A stretch of DNA of 64,000 nucleotides from Lactuca virosa. Taxonomy: Eukaryota > Streptophyta > Magnoliopsida > Asterales > Asteraceae. The translations under genes were made by a program, and so were the position numbers. The notes below the pieces were generated by a model. It was given only the letters and a program-made list of their open reading frames with translations, was not told where the DNA came from and did no database searches. Below are positions 12,000-24,041 of the stretch, in pieces (position 1 is the stretch's first letter; each line of letters begins with the position of its first letter). The stretch covers positions 74,953,916 to 75,017,915 of the forward strand of contig CAKMRJ010005745.1 in the NCBI GenBank assembly GCA_928212115.1. Reading direction: 5' to 3'.

Positions 12000-12757
12000 T
12001 GCCCAATTTTCTTCCTTGGTTTCTTGGTGAAGTCTCACCAATCTGGGTACCCAATGATCTCATAACATTTAAGCTTTGAGTTCCCCTCTTCTCCACAGTG
12101 TGTACACGTAAAGGAATTACTCTTACTGTTCGAGTTTTTCCCTTTAAAAGGGCGATTTCGAGTGGTCATATTGACCATGCTGTCGGTTTCTAGCTTGGGT
12201 TCCTCCATCGTCTGCCTCCAAACTCAAAGGTGGTCTTTTCGAATATAGGCATAGCATGCCTCCAAACTCAAAGGTGGATATTTCCTCAGTACCTCACATC
12301 TGGCCTGATTGAACTCGGGGTCTAGTCCTGCCAGAAAGATATGTACGCGAAAACGTGATAGGATTTTCTTGCTGCCACAACTTCTTCAGTCGTATCTCCT
12401 TCGTTGCACAGACGAGTATCGATTTCTTGGAACAGACTTGCCAACTCATTATAATAAGTTGGCAAGGATCGTCCGGTTTGGCGGGTACTAAACGTCTTCC
12501 TGTTTAGTTCAAAGAGTTGGGTCCCATCGGTTCCGTCATAGAACTTTTTTGAGACTGGATCCTAAATTAATCTCAGCCGCCGTTCGGAGCCTGATGAATC
12601 GACGCATTAGGGTTGGACTCATGGAGTCGATGAGCCAACTCTTAACTCTATTATTGTCGATCAGCCAGGTTTCAATTGCTTTTTCATTCGTGGTTGGTTT
12701 CACTGATGTGCCGGTGAGGAAACCCGACTTATTTCGTGCTCCGATCCGCATTTCCAT
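12000..12757 (-). pseudogene. Copia-2 gag, broken
   Basis: The first part (12,536-12,757) reads MEMRIGARNKSGFLTG and DNNRVKSWLIDSMSP, typical of the N-terminal half of Copia gag. Near 12,050-12,115 the knuckle reads CTHCGEEGNSKLKC, in which the zinc-binding His is replaced by Asn, followed by YEIIGYPDW. Frame breaks separate the parts, and the N-terminus is cut by the hAT-like fragment at 12,768. Confidence 0.75.
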
Positions 12758-12767
12758 TAGTTGAGAC

Positions 12768-12955
12768 TAAGGGTGAGCATTTGGACCGAACCGGACCGGA
12801 CCAGACCGGACCGGCTCTTGGACCGGACCGATTATGGAGAAAATTGTGGACCGTGGACCGGACCGAATGAGTCGTGTCCGTGTCCGTGTCCGGGTCCAGG
12901 TCCGGGTTTTCCGGTTCTTGGACCCGTTTGGACCGGTACAACTTTAATTGCATAG
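12768..12955. mobile_element. hAT-like transposon end with GGACCG repeats
   Basis: The stretch begins TAAGGGTGAGCA, a terminus common in plant hAT elements, and continues with many GGACCG, GTCCGG and GTCCGTGTCC units. It sits directly after gag codons of Copia-2. I find no matching opposite end, so it is one end of a truncated element. Family assignment rests on recalled termini only. Confidence 0.5.
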
Positions 12956-13237
12956 AGTACAAGTCGTTAAGATAAGTTTTTAGGTTTGATAGAACTCGTT
13001 AAAACGAATATGTTATTGGGTTTGATACGATACAACGAATATATTACGTTTTCGTTTCATGCATAACTAATCTAACTTGATGTTATAATATTATAACTTG
13101 CAAAATTAATTTTCCAAATAAAAGCAACTAACATATAAATCAAGTTCACCAAGATCCCTTTCATATGATTTATCTGTCAAAGATACATAAAATTCAGAAT
13201 TATAGTCTAAAATAATAGTTAAAAAGCTGAAATATTT
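12956..13237. other. AT-rich stretch between hAT-like end and tandem array
   Basis: Nothing coding is visible. Its position between the GGACCG end and the 210-bp repeats suggests that it is interior sequence of the same truncated element, which is inference. Confidence 0.3.
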
Positions 13238-13786
13238 CAGCTTTGATAGCTTAACTTTGAATGATTGTAACTCACTGAATATAATACCAAAATCAACAAA
13301 ATTATAGTCTAAATTCATCTACAAACTGTAAACTAAATGTTGGAAAAAATGCAGGTCAATCCGACTTAAAACGAATGAGTTATGGTTGTTTAAAAATTTT
13401 CACAGATTACAAAATTTTAAAAATCTTGCTGAAAAGCTGAAAATTTTCAGCTTTGATAGCTCAACTTTGAAAGACTGTAACTCATTGCATATAATACCAA
13501 AATCAACAAAATTATAGTCTAAATTCATCTACAAACTGTAAATTAAATGTTGGAAATAACCGCGTGTTAATCCGACTTTAAATAAATGAGTTATGGTTGT
13601 TTAAAAATGTCACAAATTACAAAATTTTAAAAATGTTGCTGAAAACCTAAATTTTTTTAGCTTTGATAGCTCAACTTTGAAAGACTGTAACTCATTGAAT
13701 ATAATACCAAAATCAACAAAATTATAGTTTAAAATCATCTACAAACTGTAAATTACACGTTGGAAAAAACCGCGTGCTCAATCCGA
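13238..13786. repeat. Tandem array, 210-bp unit, 2.6 copies
   Basis: Units start with AGCTTTGATAG at 13,238, 13,448 and about 13,658. They share ACTGTAACTCA, ATAATACCAAAATC, CATCTACAAACTG and AATCCGAC. The third unit is cut after AATCCGAC, where Gypsy-1 LTR sequence begins. There is no coding content. Confidence 0.85.
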
Positions 13787-15897
13787 CCCAAAATCACGGC
13801 CAGAAAAGACCGGCTTCATTTATGCTTTTAAAATAATTTTAGAGTAAATCCATTGATTTAAAAGAGTTGCGGAAATTTTTCCCCAAAACAAAACATGATA
13901 AAATAAAGTTTTATCAAAGCATTTCTTAAAGAAATGTATTTTCATTATATATCAAAACTCGGGATGTCATGTTCCGATACAGACCAAAAGCATAAACAAT
14001 ACAAAATAGAGCTTACAACAGTTACATATAACTACTGGTCTATAATCCAAAAATATATTGACGATGTCATCCAACTTATGCTCTCGTACCACTACCTGTA
14101 ATACAAAGAAAAACTGAGTGGGTCAGGCTTGTGAGCCTGGTGAGCATATAGGGTTTTCAACCCACAATAAATAATTATATTTAGTTCATCGACCAACAAT
14201 AACCCGATTACCCATTCCCGTTATCCTCACTTTATGTCCCTAAAACAACAACTATTACAAGGGACCTAATCTAGGATTTTCATCGGGACGGACATTACTG
14301 CAAAGGGGTTTCCTTAACAATAGATGTCCTAAAGGCAACCATGAGGGGGATGGAGTACACCGGTGAACACATCGTTCACAAACACCTACAGGTTATGAGC
14401 CTGCTAGTGTTCCACTGGACTGTCTAGAAAGAGTCTGTGGTCATCATCTATACTCCGCTAGATGACTAGATCAACAACAACATCGAGGCCTCTCATCATT
14501 TTATTTCATCACACACCAACTGTCTACCCATGTTCTACCCAACATATTAGTAGATAAAATATATACATTTATATACAGCTTAAAACTTGTACAAAACATC
14601 CATTCAACAACTAGTTCAAATAAACAAATAATATATAAACACATAGCGCGTATTTTATAAAGAATACTTCATATCTATGTGTTAGAAGAAAACGAAAATA
14701 CACTCACTTGATAAGAAAATGATCGGACAGCACCTCGCCTCTTAAAATAATCTTTTCCGATAAAACCGGGATGCTTTTCTTGAAAACAGGGCTTCTCGCA
14801 GGCAGAGTCTCGGCTCGAAAACTTTACTTCTCGGGATCCTCGGGGATTCGGAACTTGCTTCGGGTGTCGGGAATGATACCGGGGCTTCGGGGGTAAAGTT
14901 TGCACGTAAAACGAGGTAAAACGAGTGAGAGAGAAAGAAATGAGCACTAAAACTCGGCAGCCCACGACATCTATTTATAGGGTGCTGAACCCTGATTTAC
15001 GATGGGCGTAACTCCTAATTACGCTGGGCGTAATGCCCCTACAAGCAGTACGCTGGGCATACGAAGATCTACGCAGGGCGTAGTTCGGATAAGCTTTGGT
15101 ATGCGTGCCTCGAACTTCAAAAATTCATAACTTTCGCATACGAGCTCCGTTATCGACGTTCTTTATATCCACCTGTAGGTGAGACTATGCTCTACAACTT
15201 TCATTTAGACTCCGTCGGCTAATTTTGACTTTATTTTTATTGTATTATTTTTAGTAGGCCGGGACAGGAAAACTCCGTTATAAAATCATAACTTCTTCAT
15301 CAGACGTCCGTTTTCGTCTGTCTTTTTACCGTTGGACTACTAACGACGAGATCTTCGATCTCTCGTTTAGATTGTTTCGGCTAAAAGTCACTCGATCTCA
15401 TATTCGAGTTTCGGGCTGCATACCGCTAAGTCGAAACTTAGAAAAATCGTAACTTCCTCATACGAAGTCAATTTAGACGTTCTTTTTATGCACGCTCTCG
15501 GTTTAACGAACTCTTCGACTTCCGTTTAGATCACTAAGGCTAAATATCGCTCTATCTTAAATTCGTATTTTACGTCATACAGTGCCGTGTCGATCCTGTC
15601 ACGAAACTTCGACAGGTCATAACTTCTTCGTTATAACTCGGATTTCGGCATTCTTTATATATTCGGAAACCTTGCCACGACCACTACAACTTCCTTCATA
15701 GATATCGGGCTTATCTAATATTTTATTTTATCGCTTATTTTTATCCTTAATTCATTAAATCACACAATTAAGCAATAAACATATAATACTCAAATAATAC
15801 ATTCTTATTATTTCAAAATGAGTTACAAAGGTTAACCTAGACTATTACAACGACATTAATGCCTAGCCCAGAAACACGGGCGTTACAATTCTCTCCA
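13787..15897 (-). repeat. Gypsy-1 3' LTR with damaged left end
   Basis: It matches 20,820-22,893 along its length and ends in CGTTACA. The complement of a polypurine tract (CTCTCCACCT) follows at 15,900. The expected TGTGACATC start is missing; the tandem array touches it at 13,787. A TATA box (minus strand) lies at 14,971-14,979, with GCTGGGCGTA repeats upstream of it at 15,000-15,090. Confidence 0.9.
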
Positions 15898-15922
15898 CCT
15901 TAGAATGATTCCGTCCCCGGAA

Positions 15923-16648
15923 TCACACATCAACAAACAAATGCGGATAGCGACTCATCATGTCACTCTCCGTTTCCCAGGTGAGATTTGGCCCATTCGT
16001 ATGTTTCCAACGGACAAGCACTAATTCGACCATCTTGCGTCGGAACTTTTTAGTCTTTCGGTCAACGATTGCCTCTGGTTTTTCAATTAACCTTTTGTTC
16101 TCATCAATTCTTAACTCAGAAATTGGAATTATATCGGGAACTTCTCCCGTGAACTTCCTCAAATAACACACATGGAAAGTGTTATGAATTCCATTTAGTT
16201 CTTCGGGTAATTCGAGCTTGTAAGCTTGGTTCCCAATCCTCTGAAGAACTTTAAACGGTCCAATAAACCTTGGACTTAACTTTCCCCTTTTGCCAAACCT
16301 TATAAGTCCCTTCCACGGCGAGACTTTAAGCAAAACCGAATCTCCAACTTCAAAAGTCATCGGTCTTCGCTTGTTGTCAGCATAGCTCTTTTGACGATCC
16401 TGAGCTGCTAACATTCTCTCCCTAATTATTTTCAACTTTTCAGCAGTTTGATGGACTATTTTCGGTCCCATAAACTGCTTTTCCCCAGCCTCAAGCCAAC
16501 AAGACGGCGTACGACACTTTTGTCCGTACAAAGCTTGATAAGGTGCCATCTTTATGCTCGAGTGGAAACTATTATTGTAGGAAAATTCTACCAAAGGTAA
16601 ATGTTCGTCCCAATTACCTTGGAATTCCAGGGTACATGCTCTCAGCAT
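15923..16648 (-). pseudogene. Gypsy-1 integrase C-terminus with chromodomain
   Basis: The frame contains WDEHLPLVEFSYNNSFHSSI and MAPYQALYGQKCRTP from the integrase core, then the GPFKVLQRIGNQAYKLELP and HNTFHVCYLRK segments. It ends with LVRWKHTNGPNLTWETESDM and YPHLF, which fits a chromodomain. Such domains steer chromovirus integration toward heterochromatin. It is cut off from the rest of integrase by a short deletion near 16,640-16,690. Confidence 0.88.
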
Positions 16649-16681
16649 ATCTTCAAGCGTTTGTATCGTTCGCTCTGACCA

Positions 16682-18001
16682 TCAGTCTGTGGATGGTAAA
16701 CACAACTTGGTACCCAATTCCTCTTGTAGACTTCTCCAAAACCTTGAGGTGAAACGGCTGTCACGATTTGATACAATTGTTAACGGAACACCGTGAAGCC
16801 TCACAATTTCTTTCACGTAAGAATTCGCAAGCTTATCCATAGACCATTTCTCATTGGCTGTTATGAAGTGCGCACTCTTAGTGAAGCGATCAACGACCAC
16901 CCAAATCATGTCGTGACCATTCTTTGTTCTGGGCAGTTTAGTGACAAAATCCATAGCAATGTCTTCCCACTTAACCATAGGAACAGGTAAAGGTTCTAAA
17001 CTCCCGTATGGTTTCTGATGTTGTGCCTTGACTCTCGCGCAGGTCAAACACTCTGCCACATACTTCGCAATGTCGAGCTTCATCGTTGGCCACCAGTAAT
17101 AGGGTTTTAGGTCCCTATACATTTTAGTGCTTCCAGAATGAATTGAGTACATGGTTTTGTGAGCTTCTTCCATCAGAAGATCTCTTATTCCTACTGACTT
17201 GGGTACCCAAATACGATCTTGTAATACCTTCAGTCCATGACCGTTTGTACCAAACACTAACGTTTTGCCCAAACGTTCCTCCTTTCGGTCCTTCTTTTCT
17301 GAAGCTTCATCTTGAGCTTTCTTTATACTTTCCACAATTGTCGAGACAACATCTATTCTCAACGCTCTTGGCCTTTTTCTTTCAAGATTGCCTTTTCGAC
17401 TGAGAGCATCAGCAACAACATTTGCTTTACCGGGGTGGTAAAGTATCTCACAGTCGTAGTCCTTAAGTAATTCTAGCCAGCGTCTTTGCCTCATATTCAT
17501 TTCCTTCTGACTAAAGATATATTGGAGACTCTTATGATCAGTGAAAAGTTTGCACTTCGAGCCATAGAGGTAATGCCTCCATATCTTTAGAGCAAATACT
17601 ACCGCTGCCAACTCCAAATCATGAGTGGGGTAGTTCTTTTCATGCTCTTTCAGCTGTCGAGACGCATATGCTATCACCTTTTCTCTTTGGGTCAAAACAC
17701 AACCCAACCCAACACCAGACGCATCGCTATAGACAGCGAAGTCTTCAACTCCATCGGGTAGAGAAAGAATCGGTGCTTCACATAGCTTCTTCTTTAGCAA
17801 CTCGAATGCTTCTTTGTGTTTATCACTCCAAGCATAAGTAGCTCCTTTGTGAGTCAAAGCTGTTAATGGAGTAGCGATCGAAGAAAAGCCTTGGATAAAC
17901 CTTCGGTAATATCCAGCTAATCCCAAAAAGTTTCGGATCTCTGTGGGACTTTTTGGTTGTTCCCACTTCATCACAGCTTCAATCTTTGCTGGATCAACCA
18001 T
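16682..18001 (-). pseudogene. Gypsy-1 reverse transcriptase end, RNase H and integrase N-part
   Basis: The frame runs 439 codons. [19 protein letters not shown] closes the reverse transcriptase. [14 protein letters not shown] and DHKSLQYIF belong to RNase H, and [15 protein letters not shown] joins it to integrase. [19 protein letters not shown] holds the zinc region, and [15 protein letters not shown] the first catalytic Asp. The second Asp box reads VSNRDSRF, where VSDRDSRF is usual, so a catalytic Asp position is probably lost. A stop upstream and a frameshift downstream isolate this piece. Confidence 0.9.
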
Positions 18002-18110
18002 TATTCCTTCTTAGTTGACCACGTGACCCAAGAATTGGACTTCTCGAATCCAAAAATCATATTTGAAGAACTTAGCATACAGCTTCTCCTTCTTCAATAC
18101 TTCCAACACT

Positions 18111-18647
18111 TCACGCAAGTGTCTTCCATGCTCCTCTTGGCTTTTCGAATAAATCAAAAATGTCATCTATGAACACTATCACAGATTTATCAAGGAACGG
18201 ATTGCAAACTCTGTTCATTAAATCCATGAATGCTGCTGGAGCATTGGTTAGTCCAAACGACATAACCAAAAACTCGTAGTGTCCATATCGTGTTCTGAAT
18301 GCAGTCTTCTCGATATCCTGCTCTCTTACTTTCAGCTGATGATATCCTGACCTTAGGTCGATCTTTGAAAAATAACTTGAACCTTGTAGTTGATCGAACA
18401 GGTCATCAATCCTTGGCAACAAATATCTATTCTTTATTGTTGCCTTGTTCAGCTCTCTGTAATCGATGCACATCCTCATACTCCCGTCTTTCTTTTTCAC
18501 GAATAACACCGGAGCTCCCCAGGGTGATGAACTAGGTCTTATGAAACCTTTGTCCAATAACTCCTGAAGTTGCATCATCAGCTCCTTCATCTCCGTTGGT
18601 GCTAATCGGTAAGGTGCTTTTGCTATTGGCGTCGTTCCTGGTAACAA
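18111..18647 (-). pseudogene. Gypsy-1 reverse transcriptase core
   Basis: Motifs in order are [69 protein letters not shown] and VIVFIDDI. The last contains the catalytic DD pair. Immediately after it the frame departs from the family into FDLFEKPRG, so a small deletion or shift follows the catalytic site. Confidence 0.92.
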
Positions 18648-18668
18648 GTCAATACAGAATTCTACTTG

Positions 18669-19790
18669 TCAATCAGGCAGTAATCCAGGAAGATCTTCGG
18701 GAAATACTTTCGGATACTCACACACGATAGGAATGCTCTGCATCTCCTTTTTCTCCTTCTTTGCGTCAATCACGAATGCCAAATATGATGTACATCCTTT
18801 GGCCAAACACTTTCTGGCTTTCATTAGAGAAATGATTCCAGAATTTACCCTGCGTTTGTCCCCATACACCATAAATGACTCCTTCCCTGGAGGGTTTACT
18901 TTGACTATCTTCTTTCTGCACAATATCTCGGCGTCATTGGCGCTAAGCCAATCCATTCCCAACACGATGTCGAAACCGTTAAGTTCGATAGGCAATAATT
19001 CCTCGTGGAACTTATTCCCATTCAGGTCGATTAAGATGTTTTTCATACGATGGCTAACAGGTACAAACTTGCCACTAGCAACTTCGACTAATAAAGCATT
19101 ATCTAGTCTATCAACAAGCAAAACTAATTTTCTACCAAATTCATGCGAAATAAAGGAGTAGTTGGCTCCATAATCAAATAAAATTTGGGCAGGCAATTCG
19201 TTTACGAGAAAGGTACCTGAAGCGACATCGGCTTCTTCTTTAGCAGCTTCCAATGTCATCTGAAAGGCTCTCACCTTCGGCTTTGGTGGAATGTTGGGTT
19301 TTGCTGCTTCCTTCTTTTTCGGACAATCCCTCGAGATGTGCCCCTCCTCCCCACACCCATAACAAACTTTCTTGGCGAGGGTGCATTCGTTGGCATAGTA
19401 CCCTGGCTTTCCACATTTGAAGCATGTGACTTCCCCGTCACATTTCCCATGATGCTTCTTCTTGCATTTGTCGCACCACTTCGCTTCGCCTCCTCCTCCT
19501 CTCGAACTAGACTTCGAGAATTTCTTTTTCTTGTTGGACCATGAAGGCCCATCAAACTTCCTCTTCTCACCACCCTCTAATCTCTCCAGACCCTTCTCCC
19601 TGATCTGAGTCTCAACATTCTTAGCAGCCCAGATGGCAGCTTTCAATGTGGTTGCTTGCTTAACCATTGGACCATAGTCCGCTGGTAGTCCGACGGCAAA
19701 CTTATTGACCTTTGAGAGTTTTGTTGGAACTAGGTATGGGATAAGCTTCATCTTTTCCGTGAAACTAGCAGCGTATTCAGTAACGCTCAT
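18669..19790 (-). pseudogene. Gypsy-1 gag C-part and protease
   Basis: SVTEYAASFTEKMKLIPYLV is the end of the capsid-like gag domain. Three Cys-rich knuckles follow: CDKCKKKHHGKC, CFKCGKPGYYANEC (zinc-binding His replaced by Tyr) and CYGCGEEGHISRDC. The protease reads ILFDYGANYSFIS, where most relatives have DSGA, and later FDIVLGMDWL. A TGA codon at about 18,669-18,671 interrupts the path into reverse transcriptase. Confidence 0.9.
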
Positions 19791-20441
19791 TTTTCCTTCT
19801 TCAAATTCTGAAACTCATTATTGATTTCCAGAAGGTCCTGCTCGGAGCAGTATTGCAGTTTCAGTTGTTCCACAAAGTCTTCCCAAGACATTTTGCTCGC
19901 TTCTCCCTTGGGCATAGAGTCAGCTAACAGCTTCCACCAGGCTCAACACGCCTGATTTTAACAAAGGGATCGCAAGAGCGGTCTTCTGCCTGTTACTGCA
20001 TTCGCAACTTTCAAACATTGTCTCCATTTCGGAGATCCAATCCCTAATTTGCACCGGCGTCGGGCTTCCGGATAGACACGGTGGCTTAGATGCCATAAAA
20101 TCCTTGTATTTACATCCTCTTCAATCATTTCCTCCATCACGTTTGTTTTGTCTAACAATCGGTGGGTTGGCTTGACCAACAGTCCCACTGAAGTTTCCTC
20201 CTTCCGACGGCCCTCCATTCACTTCAGGCTCTTCAACTTGAATTGAAAGTTCTTCACGATTTTGTTGAAGCAGACGTCTAGTTTCTTCCATCTGACGATC
20301 CAACATCGTCTGAATCATCAATTGTACACCAGCCATTGTCATTGGCTCGGGTGTTGCTGCTACAACAGGTATTTGCTCAATCACTGGTGGTTGATTCCTA
20401 TTTTCGTTCGCGTTTCCAACTCCGCTTCTTGTTCTTGCCAT
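19791..20441 (-). pseudogene. Gypsy-1 gag N-part, frameshifted
   Basis: The start is the Met at 20,441 in MARTRSGVGNANENRNQPP, because the homologous gag of Gypsy-3 begins with the same MARTRSGVGN at 63,241. The first frame ends near 20,121; the homologous message continues in another frame (19,958-20,218) and shifts again before 19,790. No intact gag can be made. Confidence 0.82.
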
Positions 20442-20795
20442 TCTTGATCTATACACCAAATAAGGTGAATTTAGATCTTCAATCACGATAGATAATCAAA
20501 TCATCCTTATCACTCCGAAACGTTTACATGCTAGTTCTAATACCGTCATCATACGCTTAGAATCCTAAACACATAAGGTCTCCAGATCCGGTTGGCAACA
20601 AACCATAGATCCGAACAAATAATGTCATATATGGCAAACATATAACATTTAGCACATAAAAGCATTTTAGGCAACTTTCCTAAAATAACTAGTGCTCGTG
20701 TCTAAAATACAACTGACACTCCTCTCACAATCTTTACTTAGCATTCTAAGTTTAAGTCTAGAAATCCTACAAATTCCTAGTTCGCTTAAACTAAT

Positions 20796-20807
20796 GCTCT
20801 GATACCA
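20796..20807 (-). promoter_or_regulatory. Gypsy-1 primer-binding site
   Basis: The minus strand reads TGGTATCAGAGC, two bases from the inner edge of the 5' LTR at 20,810. It is the initiator tRNA-Met type. Confidence 0.9.
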
Positions 20808-20809
20808 AC

Positions 20810-22893
20810 TGTGACATCCCCAAAATCACGGCCAGAAAAGACCGGTTTCATTTATGCTTTTAAAATAATTTTCAGAGTAAAACCATTGATTTAAAAGAGT
20901 TGCGGAAATTTTTCCCCAAAACAAAACATGATAAAATAAAGTTTTATCAAAGCATTTCTTAAAGAAATGTATTTTCATTATATATCAAAACTCGGGATGT
21001 CATGTTCCGATACAGACCAAAAGCATAAACAATACAAAATAAACCTTACAACAGTTATAGATAACTACTGGTCTATAATCCAAAAATATCTTGACGATGT
21101 CATCCAACTTATGCTCTCGTACCACTACCTGTAACACAAAGCAAAACTGAGTGGGTCAGGCTTGGGAGTCTGGTGAGCATATAGGGTTTTCAACCCACAA
21201 TAAATAATTATATTTAGTTCATCGACCAACAATAACCCGATTACCCATTCCCGTTATCCTCACTTTATGTCCCTAAAACAACAACTATTAAAAGGGACCT
21301 AATCTAGGATTTTCATCGGGACGGACATTACTGCAAAGGGGTTTCCTTAACAATAGATGTCCTAAAGGCAACCATGAGGGGGATGGAGTACACCGGTGAA
21401 CACATCGTTCACAAACACCTACAGGTTATGAGCCTGCTAGTGTTCCACTGGACTGTCTAGAAAGAGTCCGTGGTCGTCATCTATACTCCGCTAGATGACT
21501 AGATCAAAAACAACATCGAGGTCTCTCATCATTTTATTTCATCACACACCAACTATCTACCCATGTTCTACCCAACATATTAGTAGATAAAATATATACA
21601 TTTATATACAGCTTAAAACCTGTACAAAACATCCATTCAACAACTAGTTCAAATAAACAAATAATATATAAACACATAGCGCGTATTTTATAAAGAATAC
21701 TTCATATCTATGTGTTAGAAGAAAACGAAAATACACTCACTTGATAAGAAAATGATCGGACAACACCTCGCCTCTTAAAATAATCTTTTCCGATAAAACC
21801 GGGATGCTTTTCTTGAAAACCGGGCTTCTCGCGGGCAGAGTCTCGGCTCGGGAACTTTACTTCTCGGATCCTCGGGGCTTCGGGACTTGCTTCGGGTGTC
21901 GGGAATGATACCGGGGCTTCGGGGGTAAAGTTTGCACGTAAAACGAGGTAAAACGAGTGAGAGAGAAAGAAATGAGCACTAAAACTCGGCAGCCCACGAA
22001 ATTTATTTATAGGGTGCTGAACCCTGATTTACGATGGGCGTAACTCCTAATTACGCTGGGCGTAATGCCCCTACAAGCAGTAGGGGCGTAGTTCGGATAA
22101 GCTTTGGTATGTGTGCCTCGAACTTAAAAATTCATAACTTTCGCATACGAGCTCCGTTTTCGACGTTCTTTATATCCACACGTAGGTGAGACAATGCTCT
22201 ACAACTTTCATTTAGATTCCGTCGGCTAATTTTGACTGTATTTTTATTGTATTATTTTTAGTAGGCCGGGACAGGAAAACTCCGTTATAAAATCATAACT
22301 TCTTCATCCGACGTCCGTTTTTGTCTGTCTTTTTACCGTTGGACTACTAACGACGAGATCTTCGATTCTTGTTTAGATTGTTTCGGCTAAAAGTCACTCG
22401 ATCTCATATTCGAGTTTCGGGCTGCATACCGCTAAGTCGAAACTTAGAAAAATCATAACTTCCTCATACGCAGTCAGATTTAGACGTTCTTTTTATGCAC
22501 GCTCTCGGTTTAACGAACTATTCGACTTCCGTTTAGATCACTAAGGCTAAATATAGCTCTATCTTAAATTCGTATTTTACGTCATACAGTGTCGTGTCGG
22601 TTCTGTCGCGAAACTCCGACAGGTCATAACTTCTTCGTTATAACTCGGATTTCGGCATTCTTTATATATTCGGAAACCTTACCACGACCACTACAACTTT
22701 CTTCATTGATATCGGGCTTATCTAATATTTTATTTTATCGCTTATTTTTATCCTTAATTCATTTAAATCACACAATTAAGCAATAAACATATAATACTCA
22801 AATAATACATTCTTATTATTTCAAAATGAGTTACAAAGGTTAACCTAGACTATTACAACGACATTAATGCCTAACAGAAACACGGGCGTTACA
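20810..22893 (-). repeat. Gypsy-1 5' LTR
   Basis: It runs from TGTGACATCC to GGGCGTTACA on the plus strand, 2,084 bp. The inner end is fixed by the primer-binding site. The promoter side holds a TATA box at about 22,003-22,012 (minus strand). Four AACTTC modules lie at about 22,135, 22,300, 22,456 and 22,627. A ~26-bp gap relative to the left LTR removes part of the GCTGGGCGTA cluster. The five bases after it are TATTG. Confidence 0.92.
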
Positions 22894-22897
22894 TATT

Positions 22898-22909
22898 GCT
22901 CTGATACCA
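22898..22909 (-). promoter_or_regulatory. Copia-2 primer-binding site
   Basis: The minus strand reads TGGTATCAGAGC directly beside an LTR-like TGTACA end at 22,910. It lies four bases outside Gypsy-1, so it belongs to another element, which I take to be Copia-2. Confidence 0.8.
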
Positions 22910-23108
22910 TGTACAAAATAAGAACAGAGATTTACGAATGGTTTTTGTACTTAATTGATAATCAACAAATTACATGTATTTATACAAGGAACTTTGAACT
23001 AACAACTAATCTACTAGCCTGCCATAATTAACGTGATATGATAGCTACAAACAACAAACTCCAAACTCACTTCTAATCTCATTTTATCTTATCTTGCTCT
23101 CGCTAACA
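22910..23108 (-). repeat. Copia-2 5' LTR, 199 bp
   Basis: The inner edge is set by the primer site. On the plus strand it begins TGTACAAAAT and its likely outer end is CGCTAACA, so the minus strand runs from TGTTAGCG to TTTGTACA. It contains a TATAAATAC box near 22,980. The short length suits many Copia lineages. The outer end is inferred from TG/CA termini alone. Confidence 0.65.
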
Positions 23109-24041
23109 ACTCATTACCGACGACGTGTCATCGGTACAAATTTCACATGGATCGCCAGTTTATGTGCAGACGACTTGTCTTCAGGACAACTTACCTATTT
23201 TCTGCTAGATGAGTTATAAAAAATTGGAAATTATAATTTCATAACCTATACCGACGACTTGTCGTTGGCATAGGATTTCAGAAAACTGCAAAAAAAAATG
23301 TTGTCGTCTACCCTATGGTCAGAGAAGTTTTCGTTCCAGGTCAGAGAAACTTGGTCAACTCTATACCGACGACTTGTTGTCGGTATAGGTAAAGTTTTAG
23401 CGACGACAAGTGTCGTCAATATAGATGTTGTTGGCACAGATGGAGATTGTCGTCGGTATAGCTACAGTTTTAGCGACGACAAGTGTCGTCGGTATAGATG
23501 TCGTTGGCATAGAGGGAGATTGTCGTAGGTATAGCTAAAGTTTTAGCGACGACAAGTGTCGTAGGTATAGATGTCGTTGGCACAGAGGGAGATTGTCGTC
23601 GGTATAGCTAAAGTTTTAGCGACGACTAGTGTCGTCGGTATAGATGTCGTTGGCATAGAGGGAGATTGTCGTAGGTATAGCTAAAGTTTTAGCGATGACA
23701 AGTGTCGTCGGTATAGATGTTGTTGGCACAGAGGGAGTTTGTCGTCGGTATAGCTAAAGTTTTAGCGACGACAAGTGTCGTCGGTATAGATGTCGTTTGC
23801 ACAGAGGGAGATTGTCATCGGTATAGCTAAAGTTTTAGCGACGACAAGTGTCGTCGGTGTAGATGTCGTTGGCATAGAGGGAGATTGTCTTAGGTATAGC
23901 TAAAGTTTTGGCGACGACAAGTGTCGTCGGTATAGATGTCGTTGGCACAGAGGGAGTTTGTCGTCGGTATAGCTAAAGTTTTAGCGACGACAAGTGTCGT
24001 CGGTATAGATGTCGCCGGCAGAGAGGGAGATTCTTGTAGTG
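23109..24041. mobile_element. CACTA-type transposon end region
   Basis: CGACGAC/GTCGTCGG motifs fill this stretch and it ends TTCTTGTAGTG (24,031-24,041), the complement of the CACTACAAGAA terminus of plant CACTA (En/Spm) elements. CACTA ends carry such repeated subterminal motifs, to which the transposase binds. The opposite terminus and a transposase gene are not visible, so this is a deletion derivative. Confidence 0.65.

Larger units (their letters stand above)
13787..22893 (-). mobile_element. Gypsy-1: chromodomain-type Gypsy retrotransposon, broken
   Basis: Two long LTRs flank gag, protease, reverse transcriptase, RNase H and integrase in the Gypsy order, all on the minus strand. The integrase ends in a chromodomain-like segment, pointing to a chromovirus (Tekay/Del-like is my best guess). 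The LTRs are nearly identical apart from a ~26-bp gap, so the insertion is fairly recent. The polyprotein carries stops and frameshifts. The left LTR lacks its first ~9 bases and the flanks show no TSD, so the left end is rearranged. Confidence 0.92.
9707..23108 (-). mobile_element. Copia-2: interrupted Copia retrotransposon
   Basis: The polyprotein remnant (9,707-12,757) and the primer site plus 5' LTR (22,898-23,108) face the same way and are the matching halves of one Copia element. They are separated by a hAT-like fragment, a tandem array and Gypsy-1. On the left the gene is cut within reverse transcriptase by the Gypsy-4 LTR. That the two halves belong together is inference from orientation, order and spacing. 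Confidence 0.65.

Noticed and set aside
12761..12955. Open frame rich in Pro, Gly and Arg
   Set aside because: Direct translation of GGACCG-type repeats of a transposon end.
13106..13318. 70-codon open frame
   Set aside because: Falls in the 210-bp tandem array; not maintained in the other units.
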